Shown here piece by piece: positions 52,274 through 61,903 of a DNA stretch of 64,000 nt. Under the pieces are notes generated by a model that saw only the letters and a list, made by a program, of their open reading frames with translations, searched no databases and had not been told where the DNA came from. Positions within the stretch are counted from its first letter, which is position 1; each line of letters starts with the position of its first letter. Made by a program: the position numbers and the translations under genes. The stretch is from Methanoperedens sp049303315 (lineage in GTDB: Archaea; Halobacteriota; Methanosarcinia; Methanosarcinales; Methanoperedenaceae): the NCBI GenBank assembly GCA_049303315.1, contig JBAQMZ010000029.1:169538-233537 (forward strand), given 5' to 3'.

Positions 52274-52537
52274 ATGCTTATAGATTATATTAACAAAGCG
52301 TTAAGCAAAGCGCAATACGATAAGCTTGAAGATGGCAGCTTTTCCGGCATGATACCGCAATGTCCGGGTGTTATCGCTTTTGGGAAGACGCTTTTTGAGT
52401 GCCAGAAAGAACTTGAATCAGTCCTTGAAGGCTGGCTCATAGTCAAAATACGGCATGGCGATACGTTGCCCGTGATAGACCGTCTGGATATCAATGCAGG
52501 TATCCCGCAAGGCAATGAGGCTGCGGCTCATGCCTAA
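52274..52537 (+). CDS. hicB: HicB-like antitoxin
   Basis: 87 residues from the ATG with GGTGATCC four bases before; earlier TTG/GTG codons are rejected. DGSFSGMIPQCPGVIAFGKT then ECQKELESVLEGWLIVKI is the HicB fold. Antitoxin gene comes first, opposite to the pair at 38 kb. Confidence 0.82.
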   Translation: MLIDYINKALSKAQYDKLEDGSFSGMIPQCPGVIAFGKTLFECQKELESVLEGWLIVKIRHGDTLPVIDRLDINAGIPQGNEAAAHA

Positions 52538-52760
52538 ATGGAAACCATGTAAACGCAGAGTTTTTATCAAAAAACTGATAAAATTGGGTTTCAATCCGCC
52601 TGAACCTGGCGGACGACATTTCTACATGAGATATGGCGTCAAAGTTCTAACAATTCCAGGCAATGATGAATATTCAGTCCCGCAGCTTAAAATGATGATT
52701 AAAGAATTGCAGAAACTCATCGGAAGAATAATGGCTCTGGAAGAATGGGAAGAACTTTAA
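52530..52760 (+). CDS. hicA: HicA-like toxin
   Basis: 76 residues starting at MPKWKPCKRR, chosen since it overlaps the hicB stop by 8 nt. RVFIKKLIKLGFNPPEPGG and RHFYMRYGVKVLTIPGNDE show the HicA fold with the catalytic His in GRHFYM. The tail PQLKMMIKELQ is typical. Confidence 0.82.
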   Translation: MPKWKPCKRRVFIKKLIKLGFNPPEPGGRHFYMRYGVKVLTIPGNDEYSVPQLKMMIKELQKLIGRIMALEEWEEL

Positions 52761-52829
52761 TCCATATGTCAAAGCTAACCCTTGCTATTCTTCCGCAAAT
52801 TTTAAATCCTCAGAATCAGCTTTGAGATT

Positions 52830-53039
52830 ATGCCAATCGAGGGATTTGTAGAGTACAAAAGAAGAGAATACTGCAACGATATCGAGTGTCCCATACAGGT
52901 GATGATGAATAAAAAGACACAGGAATCAGCAGATTACAATGACCTGCGGGAAATATGCATGAAAAATTGCCTGCATACCACTTATGAATTCCATCACTGG
53001 CTCATCGAAAAAGGTTACCTGCTGGTCAGGCCTGAATAA
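52830..53039 (+). CDS. Small cysteine-rich protein, unknown
   Basis: 69 residues. Four cysteines in YCNDIECPIQ and ICMKNCLH could bind zinc or a cluster (CxxxxC and CxxxC). Well-formed, likely conserved in this group. It lies 21 nt before the aldolase gene and may be cotranscribed. Confidence 0.6.
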   Translation: MPIEGFVEYKRREYCNDIECPIQVMMNKKTQESADYNDLREICMKNCLHTTYEFHHWLIEKGYLLVRPE

Positions 53040-53060
53040 AACTATAGGAGGATATTAATT

Positions 53061-53843
53061 ATGAACTGGGGAATGAAGAACAGGATTTCAAGGATAATCA
53101 AGCCAAAAACAGGGCGCTGCATCATGCTCGCGGTTGACCATGGTTACTTCCAGGGGCCGACCACCGGCCTTGCGAACCTTGGCAAAACGGTCGAGCCGCT
53201 GCTGCCATACGCAGATGCGTTGATGATAACCAGGGGCGCGATCAGGAACTGGATAGACCCTGCTGTGGATATACCTATAATTTTGCGCGTTTCGGGCGGG
53301 CAGAGTATTTTGAAGGAATTATCCAATGAAATCATAACCACCAATATAGATGATGCAATACGGATTAACGCATCCGCTATCACTTGCTCGGTATATGTCG
53401 GCGGGGAATATGAAAAGGAAACAATAGATAATTTATCAAAACTCGTTGATGAAGGGGAAAAATACGGAATCCCGGTACTGGCGGTGACCGCAGTCGGGAA
53501 GGAAATGGCCCGTGATGCCAGATATCTTGGCCTTGCCTCAAGGATTTGCGTGGAAATGGGCGCGCACATGATCAAAACATATTATACCGAGGATTTCGGG
53601 AAAGTTGTCGAAGCGTGCGGTAATGTTCCTGTTGTCATTGCAGGCGGTAAAAAGCTGCCTGAGATGGAAGCCCTTCAAATGGCCTATAATGCAGTCTCGG
53701 ATGGCGCTGTCGGGGTGGATATGGGCAGGAATATTTTCCAGAGCGACAGCCCTGTAGGTATGATACAGGCAGTAAAGGCGATCGTTCATGAAGGTAAGTC
53801 TGTGGATGAGGCTTACGGGATATACGAACAATCGAAGAAATAA
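53061..53843 (+). CDS. LsrF/DeoC-FbaB-type aldolase
   Basis: 260 residues. CIMLAVDHGYFQGPT, the Schiff-base Lys in GAHMIKTYYTEDFG and VVIAGGKKLPEMEAL are those of LsrF, a thiolase of AI-2 breakdown. Archaeal relatives also act as fructose-bisphosphate or ADH-type aldolases, so the substrate is open. Strong AGGAGG upstream. Confidence 0.87.
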   Translation: MNWGMKNRISRIIKPKTGRCIMLAVDHGYFQGPTTGLANLGKTVEPLLPYADALMITRGAIRNWIDPAVDIPIILRVSGGQSILKELSNEIITTNIDDAIRINASAITCSVYVGGEYEKETIDNLSKLVDEGEKYGIPVLAVTAVGKEMARDARYLGLASRICVEMGAHMIKTYYTEDFGKVVEACGNVPVVIAGGKKLPEMEALQMAYNAVSDGAVGVDMGRNIFQSDSPVGMIQAVKAIVHEGKSVDEAYGIYEQSKK

Positions 53844-53890
53844 ATTATAGGCATGTCTTAAACACTTTGCGCTCATGGCGTGCTTTTCGG

Positions 53891-54008
53891 TGAAAAAGCC
53901 TGAACAATGCGAACAGTTGGCGTAGAACACGGATTTACGCGGATGGTACAGATTAGCACAGATAAAAAAAATCCGTGGACATCCGTCGAATCCGTGTCAT
54001 CTGTGTTC
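53891..54008. repeat. Dispersed inverted-repeat element, copy 2
   Basis: Opening GAACACGGATTTACGCGG at 53925 and closing GTGTCATCTGTGTTC. The two arms are imperfectly complementary. The 5' flank (TGAAAAAGCC to GTTGGCGTA) is shared with copy 3 at 63914, so the unit begins there. Confidence 0.7.
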
Positions 54009-54093
54009 TGCTTTGCGGTTTTTACACTTTTTCATACCAGGGCATAAAGATCGCAAAGATAAGTTTAAATTGTTTAGTTTTTAACTATACTCC

Positions 54094-55077
54094 ATGAAAA
54101 CCGCTGTCTATTATAACAATAACGATATCAGGATAGAGGACAGGCCTAAACCTGAAATAAAAAACGGGGAGATTCTGGTCAAAGTAAAGGCTTCAGGCAT
54201 CTGCGGGACAGACCTGATGGAGTGGTACAGGATAAAGAAAGCGCCCCGCGTGCTTGGTCATGAAATGGCAGGGGAGATAGTCGAATCAAAATCTGGTAAA
54301 TTCAAAATCGGGCAGAGGGTTTTCGTAAGTCATCATGTACCGTGCAACGTATGCAAATACTGCCTTTCGGGAAATCATACCGCATGCGAAACACTGCATA
54401 AGGGCAATTACGACCCCGGCGGCTTCAGCGAGTTTGTCAGGGTCCCTGAAATAAACGTCGAGCAGGGTACTTACATACTGCCTGATAATGTTTCTTACGA
54501 AGAAGGGACAATGATTGAGCCCCTGGCATGTGTCGTGAGGGCGCAGAGAATAGTCGGGGTTGGCGAAGGGCAGATTGTGTTAGTTATGGGCTCAGGGATT
54601 TCGGGTCTTTTGAATATACGGATGGCTAAATTAAGAAAAGCAAAAGTCATTGCGACAGATATTAACGAGTATAGATTAAAGATGGCAAAGGAATCAGGAG
54701 CGGATGAAGTATTCAATGCAAATGAAGAGCTGGATATTAAAGCGGACAGGATAATAATGTGCACCGGGGCGATGCCTGCTTTTGAAGCTGCATTCAGGTA
54801 CCTAGACAGGAAAGGAATAATCATGCTGTTCGCTATCCCGAATAAGAATATTTCGATTCCCAATGAGATTTTCTGGAGGAATGAACTGACGCTTGTATCA
54901 AGCTACGGTGCGGCTCCTGATGACCTAGAGGAGGCTCTGGGACTAATCAAGGATGGGGAGATTAATGTTAAGGATATGATTACTCATAGCGTAAAATTGG
55001 TTGATATCCAGAAGGGTTTCAGGATAGCGGGGGAAGCGAAGGACTCGCTGAAGGTTGTGGTTGTTCCGCAGGATTAA
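54094..55077 (+). CDS. Zinc-dependent medium-chain alcohol/sorbitol dehydrogenase
   Basis: 327 residues. Catalytic zinc ligands in SGICGTDLMEWY and VLGHEMAGEI; structural zinc cysteines in CNVCKYCLSGNHTAC. Rossmann turn VMGSGISGLL. Substrate not known. A TATA-like TTAAATTG near 54064 precedes it by about 25 nt. Confidence 0.9.
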   Translation: MKTAVYYNNNDIRIEDRPKPEIKNGEILVKVKASGICGTDLMEWYRIKKAPRVLGHEMAGEIVESKSGKFKIGQRVFVSHHVPCNVCKYCLSGNHTACETLHKGNYDPGGFSEFVRVPEINVEQGTYILPDNVSYEEGTMIEPLACVVRAQRIVGVGEGQIVLVMGSGISGLLNIRMAKLRKAKVIATDINEYRLKMAKESGADEVFNANEELDIKADRIIMCTGAMPAFEAAFRYLDRKGIIMLFAIPNKNISIPNEIFWRNELTLVSSYGAAPDDLEEALGLIKDGEINVKDMITHSVKLVDIQKGFRIAGEAKDSLKVVVVPQD

Positions 55078-55156
55078 AAAGTAGAGAAGATTTGCGAATG
55101 CCTGACGCGATGAATAGATATAAGAAAAGTAACAAACAATGAAAGGGGGATTAAAC

Positions 55157-56470
55157 ATGGAAAATCCAGGATTTAAAGAGCTACAATTATCAAGAGAGAT
55201 GCAAAAGGCGATTACAGATATGGGTTTTGAAGAAGCCACCCCGATTCAGGCTCAATCCATTCCCTATATGTTAGAAGGAAAAGATGTCATCGGGCAGGCG
55301 CAAACAGGTACGGGGAAAACCGCAGCCTTCGGAATTGCAACTTTAGAGAGAATAAACCCGCAAAACAGGGGACTACAGGCTGTAATCTTATGCCCCACAA
55401 GAGAACTGGCAATCCAGGTAGCAGAAGAACTGAAAAAGCTTTCAAAATATAAAAGAGGCATTGAGATTTTACCGGTTTACGGCGGGCAGCCGATTGACCG
55501 CCAGATAAGAGCATTAAGACATGGTGTACAGATTATAATAGGCACTCCAGGACGGGTCATGGATCACCTTGACCGCCGTACTTTGAAAATGGATGGCGTA
55601 AAAATAATCATACTGGATGAAGCGGATGAAATGCTGGATATGGGATTCAGGGAAGATATTGAAATTATTATGAGAAAAATCCCGAAGGAAAGACAGACCA
55701 TCCTCTTCTCTGCAACCATGTCCCGCCCAATTTTAGATTTGACCAAAAAATACCAGAACAAGCCGCAAATGATAAAATTGGCGCATAAGGAGATGACTGT
55801 TCCCGAGGTTGAACAATTTTATTTTGAAGTCAAACAGCAGGCAAAAACAGAAGCCCTGTGCCGCTTAATCGATCTTCACGACCTGAAATTATCGCTGGTG
55901 TTCTGTAATACCAAGAGACGTGTGGATGAACTGGTAGAAACCCTCAAGTCAAGAGGGTATCTCGCTGATGGACTGCATGGGGATTTGCAGCAAAGACAAA
56001 GAGACACTGTCATGTCTAAATTCAGAAGAAGGGAGATTGAGATTTTAGTGGCAACCGATGTGGCTGCCCGGGGAATCGATGTAGGGGATATCGAGGCAGT
56101 TTTTAACTATGATATACCTCCGGATGATGAATATTATTTACACAGGATAGGAAGAACAGCAAGAGCAGGAAAAGCCGGGCAGGCATTTACCTTTGTGACA
56201 GGCAGGGAGGTATACAGGATAAGGCAGATACAGCAATTCACAAAGACGAAAATCATACCCCAGAAAGTTCCTTCTATCAGTGATGTGGAAGATATCAGGA
56301 CAAACCTGCTTTTAGAAAAAGTTAAAGGGATTGTTGATGCCGGGCATCTGGGAGAATATAGTAACCTGGTTGAAAAACTTACCCAGGAAGATTATACATC
56401 TTTGGAAGTGGCTGCAGCTTTGTTAAAAATGGTGATGGGTGAAGGGAGCGCAAAAGAAGCAAAAAAATAG
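55157..56470 (+). CDS. DEAD-box ATP-dependent RNA helicase
   Basis: 437 residues from the second ATG, because AAGGGGG lies before it and the upstream ATG only adds six codons of the leader. Q motif, AQTGTGKTAAFG, PTRELAIQVAEE, LDEADEMLDMGF, SATMSRP, and ATDVAARGIDV, HRIGRTARAGKAG are complete. Short C-terminal extension. Probably remodels mRNA or rRNA, often cold-induced. Confidence 0.95.
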   Translation: MENPGFKELQLSREMQKAITDMGFEEATPIQAQSIPYMLEGKDVIGQAQTGTGKTAAFGIATLERINPQNRGLQAVILCPTRELAIQVAEELKKLSKYKRGIEILPVYGGQPIDRQIRALRHGVQIIIGTPGRVMDHLDRRTLKMDGVKIIILDEADEMLDMGFREDIEIIMRKIPKERQTILFSATMSRPILDLTKKYQNKPQMIKLAHKEMTVPEVEQFYFEVKQQAKTEALCRLIDLHDLKLSLVFCNTKRRVDELVETLKSRGYLADGLHGDLQQRQRDTVMSKFRRREIEILVATDVAARGIDVGDIEAVFNYDIPPDDEYYLHRIGRTARAGKAGQAFTFVTGREVYRIRQIQQFTKTKIIPQKVPSISDVEDIRTNLLLEKVKGIVDAGHLGEYSNLVEKLTQEDYTSLEVAAALLKMVMGEGSAKEAKK

Positions 56471-56552
56471 AGCGTTATTTATCGGCTCTCCGTTCACATC
56501 GTCACACTATATCACGGGAACAATCTTATCCCATCTGATAGGAAAGCTGTCA

Positions 56553-56587
56553 TTTTTTCAACGTATAGGAAAGTATAAACACTTATC
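56553..56587. repeat. Direct repeat, copy A
   Basis: TTTTTT, then an identical 23-bp core (AACGTATAGGAAAGTATAAA plus CAC) and TATC. The second copy is at 57744-57777. The two flank the next two genes. Confidence 0.75.
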
Positions 56588-56651
56588 GAACAAGAGTTCG
56601 GATATGAAGGAATTAGGCGCAACGCAACCTAGGAATAAAGGGGAACCCAAA

Positions 56652-57161
56652 ATGTTGAAGATGAGTCAGTATCAAGTCTCTGTTGCAGCGGAAGCATTTG
56701 CAACCATGCTGTTTGCACAGGTTGGTCTTGACGTTTCGGTTCAATACGGTGCGAACCAGCCCGAATATGACCTCATCGTTGCAAAGGGGGATCAACTCTT
56801 CAAAGTTTCCGTTAAGGGTAGTCAGAACGGTGGATGGGGTCTCATTCAGAGCTATAAGAAAGGTCGAACGTATCACGAAGCAATCGACAATTGGGCTCAT
56901 CATCACAAGAGCAAAAATGTAGTTTATTGTTTGATCCAGTTCAAAGGTGTTCAATTGGGCGATTCACCTCGCGCTTATCTAGCAACAGTCTTGGAGATTG
57001 CCGAACAACTAAAAACTCAACGCAGCGGTCACGGGTATACATCATTGAAAGAAAATTACCACTGGGCAAGAGGTGTCGCGAAGGGAGGAAAAGACCTGAT
57101 TCCATCAAGCTGGAAGTTTAGCGAAACAAGAGCGCATAATCTGTTGCACACTTCTGGCTAG
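56652..57161 (+). CDS. PD-(D/E)XK nuclease-like protein (PDDEXK_5)
   Basis: 169 residues from an ATG behind AAAGGGGAAC; longer readings run into the helicase gene. AAEAFATMLFAQVGLDVSVQ, then YDLIVAKGDQLFKVSVKGSQ give the D...ExK pattern (Asp in YDL, Lys in KVSVKG). The fold is that of Holliday resolvase-like and intron-associated nucleases. Its gene lies between two direct repeats, a sign of mobility. Confidence 0.75.
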   Translation: MLKMSQYQVSVAAEAFATMLFAQVGLDVSVQYGANQPEYDLIVAKGDQLFKVSVKGSQNGGWGLIQSYKKGRTYHEAIDNWAHHHKSKNVVYCLIQFKGVQLGDSPRAYLATVLEIAEQLKTQRSGHGYTSLKENYHWARGVAKGGKDLIPSSWKFSETRAHNLLHTSG

Positions 57162-57221
57162 ACAGTTGAGCTGCGCCTAACAAATGTGGCAACGACACTC
57201 AATTCATTTGGTAAGACAAGG

Positions 57222-57734
57222 TTAAAGATCGGTTTGGCGAGACATAAAGCGATGATTAAAATTTTTCAACCTCTCCGCCCTCTCCATAATATTCTCCCAG
57301 TGCTTGCCCTGCCAGTAAACCTGCCCGCAATTATCGCAGAGCCAGAACTCAGTTCCCTCCCCCAGCCTGTCAGGATAAACATAATCCTTTGCCCTGACAA
57401 GTTCCATCTCTTCGGGTTTAACTTTCCTGATAACCGAGTTGCAAAGAGTACACCTATCCAGTTGCGGTTCGATTGAAATCCCGAATTCTTCCTGCATCTC
57501 CTCAAGCTGCTCCATAATTTCAGAAGATTGAACAAGATATGCCCGTATTCCTTTTTTAATCGCTTTCCTGACAAGCACCCTGTCCCTTGAAACAAGAATC
57601 CTCCCCTCCTTTTCAGCCAGTTCGAGAAGCAGCTCATCCTCGTTCTCCTGCTGCCTGATTACAGGGGTATCGTATCCGAAAAGCCGAAGCCAGCGCGCAA
57701 GCCTGCCAAGCATCCTGTCAGTTACGAATTTCAT
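57222..57734 (-). CDS. Mut7-C RNase domain protein with zinc ribbon
   Basis: 170 residues, starting MKFVTDRMLGRLARWLRLFG; upstream codons in frame fall in the repeat. Asp in ILVSRDRVLV and the C-terminal CTLCNSVI and CDNCGQVYW zinc ribbon complete the Mut7-C PIN-like nuclease. Convergent with the PD-(D/E)XK gene by 60 nt. RNA-cleaving function is predicted. Confidence 0.88.
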   Translation of the reverse strand: MKFVTDRMLGRLARWLRLFGYDTPVIRQQENEDELLLELAEKEGRILVSRDRVLVRKAIKKGIRAYLVQSSEIMEQLEEMQEEFGISIEPQLDRCTLCNSVIRKVKPEEMELVRAKDYVYPDRLGEGTEFWLCDNCGQVYWQGKHWENIMERAERLKNFNHRFMSRQTDL

Positions 57735-57743
57735 TATATTCAA

Positions 57744-57777
57744 TTTTTTAACGTATAGGAAAGTATAAACACCTATC
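57744..57777. repeat. Direct repeat, copy B
   Basis: The same core as at 56553-56587, followed by CTATC. It lies directly before the Mut7-C start and, on the minus strand, holds the TATA-like GTTTATAC, so it may double as promoter. The remaining 241 nt to the next gene show nothing I can name. Confidence 0.75.
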
Positions 57778-58023
57778 CCCATCGTGCGGCTTATTTTTCA
57801 TCAGAAAAATTGATGCTGCTAAAAGCCCCGCTTTATTGCTCAGAGTACCGCTTATATTTACCATGCCCTGAGTCCGCTTTTTGGAGTAAATAATCGTGGT
57901 GCACTGCCTTCAAGATGAATGAACCCCGGTTCGACCAAAGGGGTCTGCTTGAAAATAGGTTGCTGCGGATTTAGAGAAAAAATAAATCACCTTGACTGCA
58001 TTTAAACAATAGTTTTCTATCCT

Positions 58024-58263
58024 CTATTTTTTATTTTCCTTAACGTCCTGAGCCGGTGCCTTCTGGACGATAAGGCGCTTATTCTTGGCATCTATCTTCA
58101 TGGTCAGTTTATCGCCTTCCTTGAAAGGAAAGAGACCATCTCTTGCTACTTCAGTAGGCACATAGATAAAAAAACGGTCATAGTCCTTATTTGCGGTCTT
58201 GGTTCTGCGATTAATTAGCTTTCCCTGGCCTTCAGTTACCATTTGCTCACTGTTTGGTAGCAT
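58024..58263 (-). CDS. AbrB-like DNA-binding protein
   Basis: 79 residues. RFFIYVPTEVARDGLFPFKEGDKLTMKIDAKNKRL is the swapped-hairpin AbrB/SpoVT fold. Divergent from the surface protein gene, with an inverted repeat in the shared space; probably autoregulatory. No toxin lies beside it, so it is a regulator rather than an antitoxin. Confidence 0.7.
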   Translation of the reverse strand: MLPNSEQMVTEGQGKLINRRTKTANKDYDRFFIYVPTEVARDGLFPFKEGDKLTMKIDAKNKRLIVQKAPAQDVKENKK

Positions 58264-58358
58264 TATTTTTCCTCCATATTTATTTTATTAGTCCACATCA
58301 TATGTACATAAAATGGTAGCAAAAATTTTTATATAGCCTATACTATCGTAGATGATAT

Positions 58359-58383
58359 TTGGTAGCAAAATGTTGGCTACCAA
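58359..58383. promoter_or_regulatory. TTGGTAGC-N9-GCTACCAA operator between AbrB-like and surface gene
   Basis: Perfect 8-bp arms. Extra half sites AATGGTAGCA at 58313 and AATGGTGG at 58385 lie nearby. TATA-like TTTATATAGCC near 58328 suggests a start site within the operator for the plus-strand gene. Confidence 0.55.
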
Positions 58384-58401
58384 GAATGGTGGTTCTAAAA
58401 T

Positions 58402-61400
58402 ATGAAAACAATTAAAAACTATTTAATAATATCACTGCTGGCACTGATGCTTTTCGGGATGCTGGCAGGCGGCGCGGGTGCGGCGACGAATGTAAGTGAA
58501 TGCGGAACGATTATTTCCGAGAAAGGAGAATATGTGCTCAATACGAGCATAACTGATAGCAGCGTTGCCGATGCTTGCATAACAATAATATCAAGCGACG
58601 TTGTTTTTGACGGTGCTGGCTACACCATAGGCGGGGTAGATACACCGTTTATCGACGGCATAGTTGTTCATTTAGACGATTCAGTCACTCTCACCAATGT
58701 AACTGTAAAGAATGTGACTTCAACCCACTGGGATTTTGGGCTTATTTACAAGAATGTAGCAAACGGAACAATCGCCAACATCACATCCCGTTCTAACCGT
58801 GTAGGGATAGTCCTTAAGTTTTCCAGCAGTAACAATGTTACAGGCAACACCGCGTATAATAATACCGTGGATGGTATTATTTTGAATCTTTCCATCAGTA
58901 ATACCCTAACCAACAACAATGCAAGCTCGAACACTGAAGGAATTTTCATTGAGGATTCCAACAACAACACCCTACGTGACAACACTGCGAGTTCGAATAC
59001 CAATTATGGAATCATCCTCGACTCTTCCAGCAACAACACGCTGACAAACAACACGGCGAACTCGAATGCCGATTATGGAATCTCCCTTGGGTCATCCAGC
59101 AGCAACAACTTAACCAGCAATAATGCAAGTGGCAACTCTGCTGGCATCAGCCTTGATTCTTCCAGTAACAATACCATAAGCACTAACATTGCAAACTCAA
59201 ATGGTAACAGGGGGATAGGCATAAGCGAGTCTTACCAGAACACTGTAAGCGATAATATAGCAAATTTCAATGGCAGAGAAGGTATTTATCTCCGTTATTC
59301 CAACTTCACGTTGATTGGAAACAACACTGTAAGCTCGAACACAGGAAGCGGAATTCTGTTACAGTATAGCGACGACAACAACTTAACCGATAATAATGCT
59401 TCAAATTCTCTTGATTATCCTGAGGGATACCATTCCAGCGGAATAGCTCTTGATAACTCTAATGGTAATAATTTATCAAACAATATGGCCGCCTCGAATA
59501 ATAATACCGGGATTTCATTAAACTCTTCAGTCAATAACAATATTACAGGCAACACGGCGTATAATAATACCATGGATGGTATATTTTTGATTTTTTCCAG
59601 CAGTAACAATATTACAGACAACACCGCAAACTTAAACGAGAATGGTATCGACATTTATTCTTCCAGCAACAACACCCTGAGAAATAATACCGCAAACTGG
59701 AATAGCAATGCTGGAATCGTAATAGATTCTTCCGACAATAGCACAGCGAACAATAATATAGTATCTGGAAATATCCATAACGGCATTGTTTTATATGAAT
59801 CGAATTACACAGGAGTATCCAACAATACTGCGACTTCTAATATGAACGGTGGTATATGGCTTGTGAATTCAACCAGCAACACGATATCATTTAACAATGC
59901 ATCCTATAATAATGATGGAATCAATTTTGAAAGTTCCCACAACAACGTGGTTAATAATAATACATTAAACTCTAACAACATTAATGGTCTTTATTACAAT
60001 TTCAGCACAGGTAACACTATAACAAACAATCTCGTTGGAAACAATGGTAATGGAATTGGCCTAGAATCTTCCAGCAGCAACACCATATACAACAACTACT
60101 TCAACAACACAAACAACGCCAATGACGATGGAACCAACACATGGAACACCACAACAACCCCTGGAAAGAACATCATAGGCGGACATAACCTTGGAGGAAA
60201 CTTCTGGTCTGATTATACTGGCAGTGATACAAACGGAGACAGTCTGGGAGATACTCCGTACTACATAAATGAGGGAGGGGATTATTTACCATTAACCGAC
60301 ACGCCCGAAATCACAAACTTCACAGCCGATCCAAATACGCATATAAGCAGATCCAATCCGACCATAATATCGGCTGATGTAACAGACAGCAACAGCAATC
60401 TGGTCTCGGTTCAATTTATGGTGGTCGATATAAACAATTTAATCAGGGCAAATCAGACGATGTTATTCCTTTATCGAAACGATACCGGCATCAGTGGTAA
60501 GTACAGGTCTCTTCCATGGGATGGAACTGTATTAGACATGATAAACCCGGATGGAACTGTCAGGACATATATCACTTCTGTGTATGTGGATAATCCTTAC
60601 TGTTCAATATGCCAGGATACTATAATGTCACCAGTTCAATTCAAAAAGAACGGGACAACAGAACCAGTGCCCGCATTTGCGCGGTTTAACAGAAGCACAG
60701 GAAACCTGTCTTATTTAAATTTACTACCTGACGGCGATGCAGAGATAGAGGATGGCAACAGTACCATAAGCGTGACCAAATTCACATTTCCCGATGGGAT
60801 AGACAGCCCTTCTCCGGTAGAAGAGACATCTGATAAAACCTATATAATATATAATATAACAGGAGAAAATAGTTCCCTGAACCCTGTCCTGGTATCAGAA
60901 AAGGTTCCTGATGGAAATTATAAGATCCTGGTGCATGCAGTGGACACTGCTAATAACAACAATGGTGCAGAATCAGACATAGACACTACACCGATCACAA
61001 CCACAACGACTACAACCGGTGGCGGTGGCAGTGGTTCAGGCGGCGGCGGAGGCGGCGTGGTGACAGGCGAGCCTTTCGCCAACATAGCAAAGTCAGAGAA
61101 CTATGATAAGAGCCTCATAGCCAATACACCGGTCACATATACATTCAAAGCGCCTGAACTCGGTATATACGAAATAGCTGTTACAGGCAAAGAGAGTGAA
61201 AACGACATAGCCCTGAGAGTAGAAGTTCTTAAAGGCACATCAAAACTTGTAACAGCCCAGGCGCCAGAAATTGTGTATAAGAACGTGAACGTATGGGCTG
61301 GCACAAAGAGGATGAAAGAAGCCTTAATCAGGTTCAAGGTCGAGAACTCGTGGCTGAGCAGCAACAGCCTTGCAGGCAGCGATGTAAAGATGTTCCATTG

Positions 61401-61749
61401 GGACGGCAGCCAGTGGACGCAGCTTGAAACCGCACAAACGACAAAAGACGATACATATACCTACTACGAGGCAAAGACAGTCTCCCTCTCGCCTTTCGCA
61501 ATAAGCGGATTAAAAGGCGGCATAATAGTGCCCACGGCAACGCCGCCCCAGCCCGCTGTCACGACGGCGGCCGAAGACGCTCCAAAAACCGGAGTTGCCC
61601 CGGCGGCTGGCACGCGCACAGGCATCCTTGCAGCCCTCCTCGGTCTGGCTCTCCCGGTGGGCGGGGGATCGGTGAGTATATTCTGGATAATAGGCTTGAT
61701 TATCGTAGTGGCAGTTCTTTACATCATCAGACGGAAGAGGTATCCATAG
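58402..61749 (+). CDS. Giant NosD-like beta-helix surface protein with PGF-pre-PGF domain
   Basis: 1115 residues. Signal peptide (about 1-27). Residues about 60-590 form a right-handed beta-helix of ~22-residue repeats rich in Asn and Ser (NNTLTNNTANSN, SSNNITGNTA). An Ig-like region follows, then a Gly-rich hinge (GGGGSGSGGGGGG) and the PGF-pre-PGF domain (EPFANIAKSENYDKSL to SPFAISGLKGG), then a Thr/Pro stalk and a membrane anchor with RRKRYP tail. Many N-glycosylation sequons. Likely an S-layer-associated protein; no PGF-CTERM motif is seen. Start is fixed by the signal peptide. Confidence 0.88.
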   Translation: MKTIKNYLIISLLALMLFGMLAGGAGAATNVSECGTIISEKGEYVLNTSITDSSVADACITIISSDVVFDGAGYTIGGVDTPFIDGIVVHLDDSVTLTNVTVKNVTSTHWDFGLIYKNVANGTIANITSRSNRVGIVLKFSSSNNVTGNTAYNNTVDGIILNLSISNTLTNNNASSNTEGIFIEDSNNNTLRDNTASSNTNYGIILDSSSNNTLTNNTANSNADYGISLGSSSSNNLTSNNASGNSAGISLDSSSNNTISTNIANSNGNRGIGISESYQNTVSDNIANFNGREGIYLRYSNFTLIGNNTVSSNTGSGILLQYSDDNNLTDNNASNSLDYPEGYHSSGIALDNSNGNNLSNNMAASNNNTGISLNSSVNNNITGNTAYNNTMDGIFLIFSSSNNITDNTANLNENGIDIYSSSNNTLRNNTANWNSNAGIVIDSSDNSTANNNIVSGNIHNGIVLYESNYTGVSNNTATSNMNGGIWLVNSTSNTISFNNASYNNDGINFESSHNNVVNNNTLNSNNINGLYYNFSTGNTITNNLVGNNGNGIGLESSSSNTIYNNYFNNTNNANDDGTNTWNTTTTPGKNIIGGHNLGGNFWSDYTGSDTNGDSLGDTPYYINEGGDYLPLTDTPEITNFTADPNTHISRSNPTIISADVTDSNSNLVSVQFMVVDINNLIRANQTMLFLYRNDTGISGKYRSLPWDGTVLDMINPDGTVRTYITSVYVDNPYCSICQDTIMSPVQFKKNGTTEPVPAFARFNRSTGNLSYLNLLPDGDAEIEDGNSTISVTKFTFPDGIDSPSPVEETSDKTYIIYNITGENSSLNPVLVSEKVPDGNYKILVHAVDTANNNNGAESDIDTTPITTTTTTTGGGGSGSGGGGGGVVTGEPFANIAKSENYDKSLIANTPVTYTFKAPELGIYEIAVTGKESENDIALRVEVLKGTSKLVTAQAPEIVYKNVNVWAGTKRMKEALIRFKVENSWLSSNSLAGSDVKMFHWDGSQWTQLETAQTTKDDTYTYYEAKTVSLSPFAISGLKGGIIVPTATPPQPAVTTAAEDAPKTGVAPAAGTRTGILAALLGLALPVGGGSVSIFWIIGLIIVVAVLYIIRRKRYP

Positions 61750-61903
61750 TTCTTGTTGATGTAAAATTTTTTGATTTGCAGAGACTATCTGTTCAGCAGA
61801 AAGAGAAGATGAGTTTATCATCTTCTTTTATTTTTTATTGGTTCTACCAAAATGATTATTTCTTGATTTATCCGTTTTATTTGTTCATGCAAACGATTTA
61901 AAC

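Noticed and set aside
57783..58023. C/D box RNA suggested by TGATG and CTGA words
   Set aside because: Boxes are not spaced as C/D-D'/C', and no target complement could be tested.
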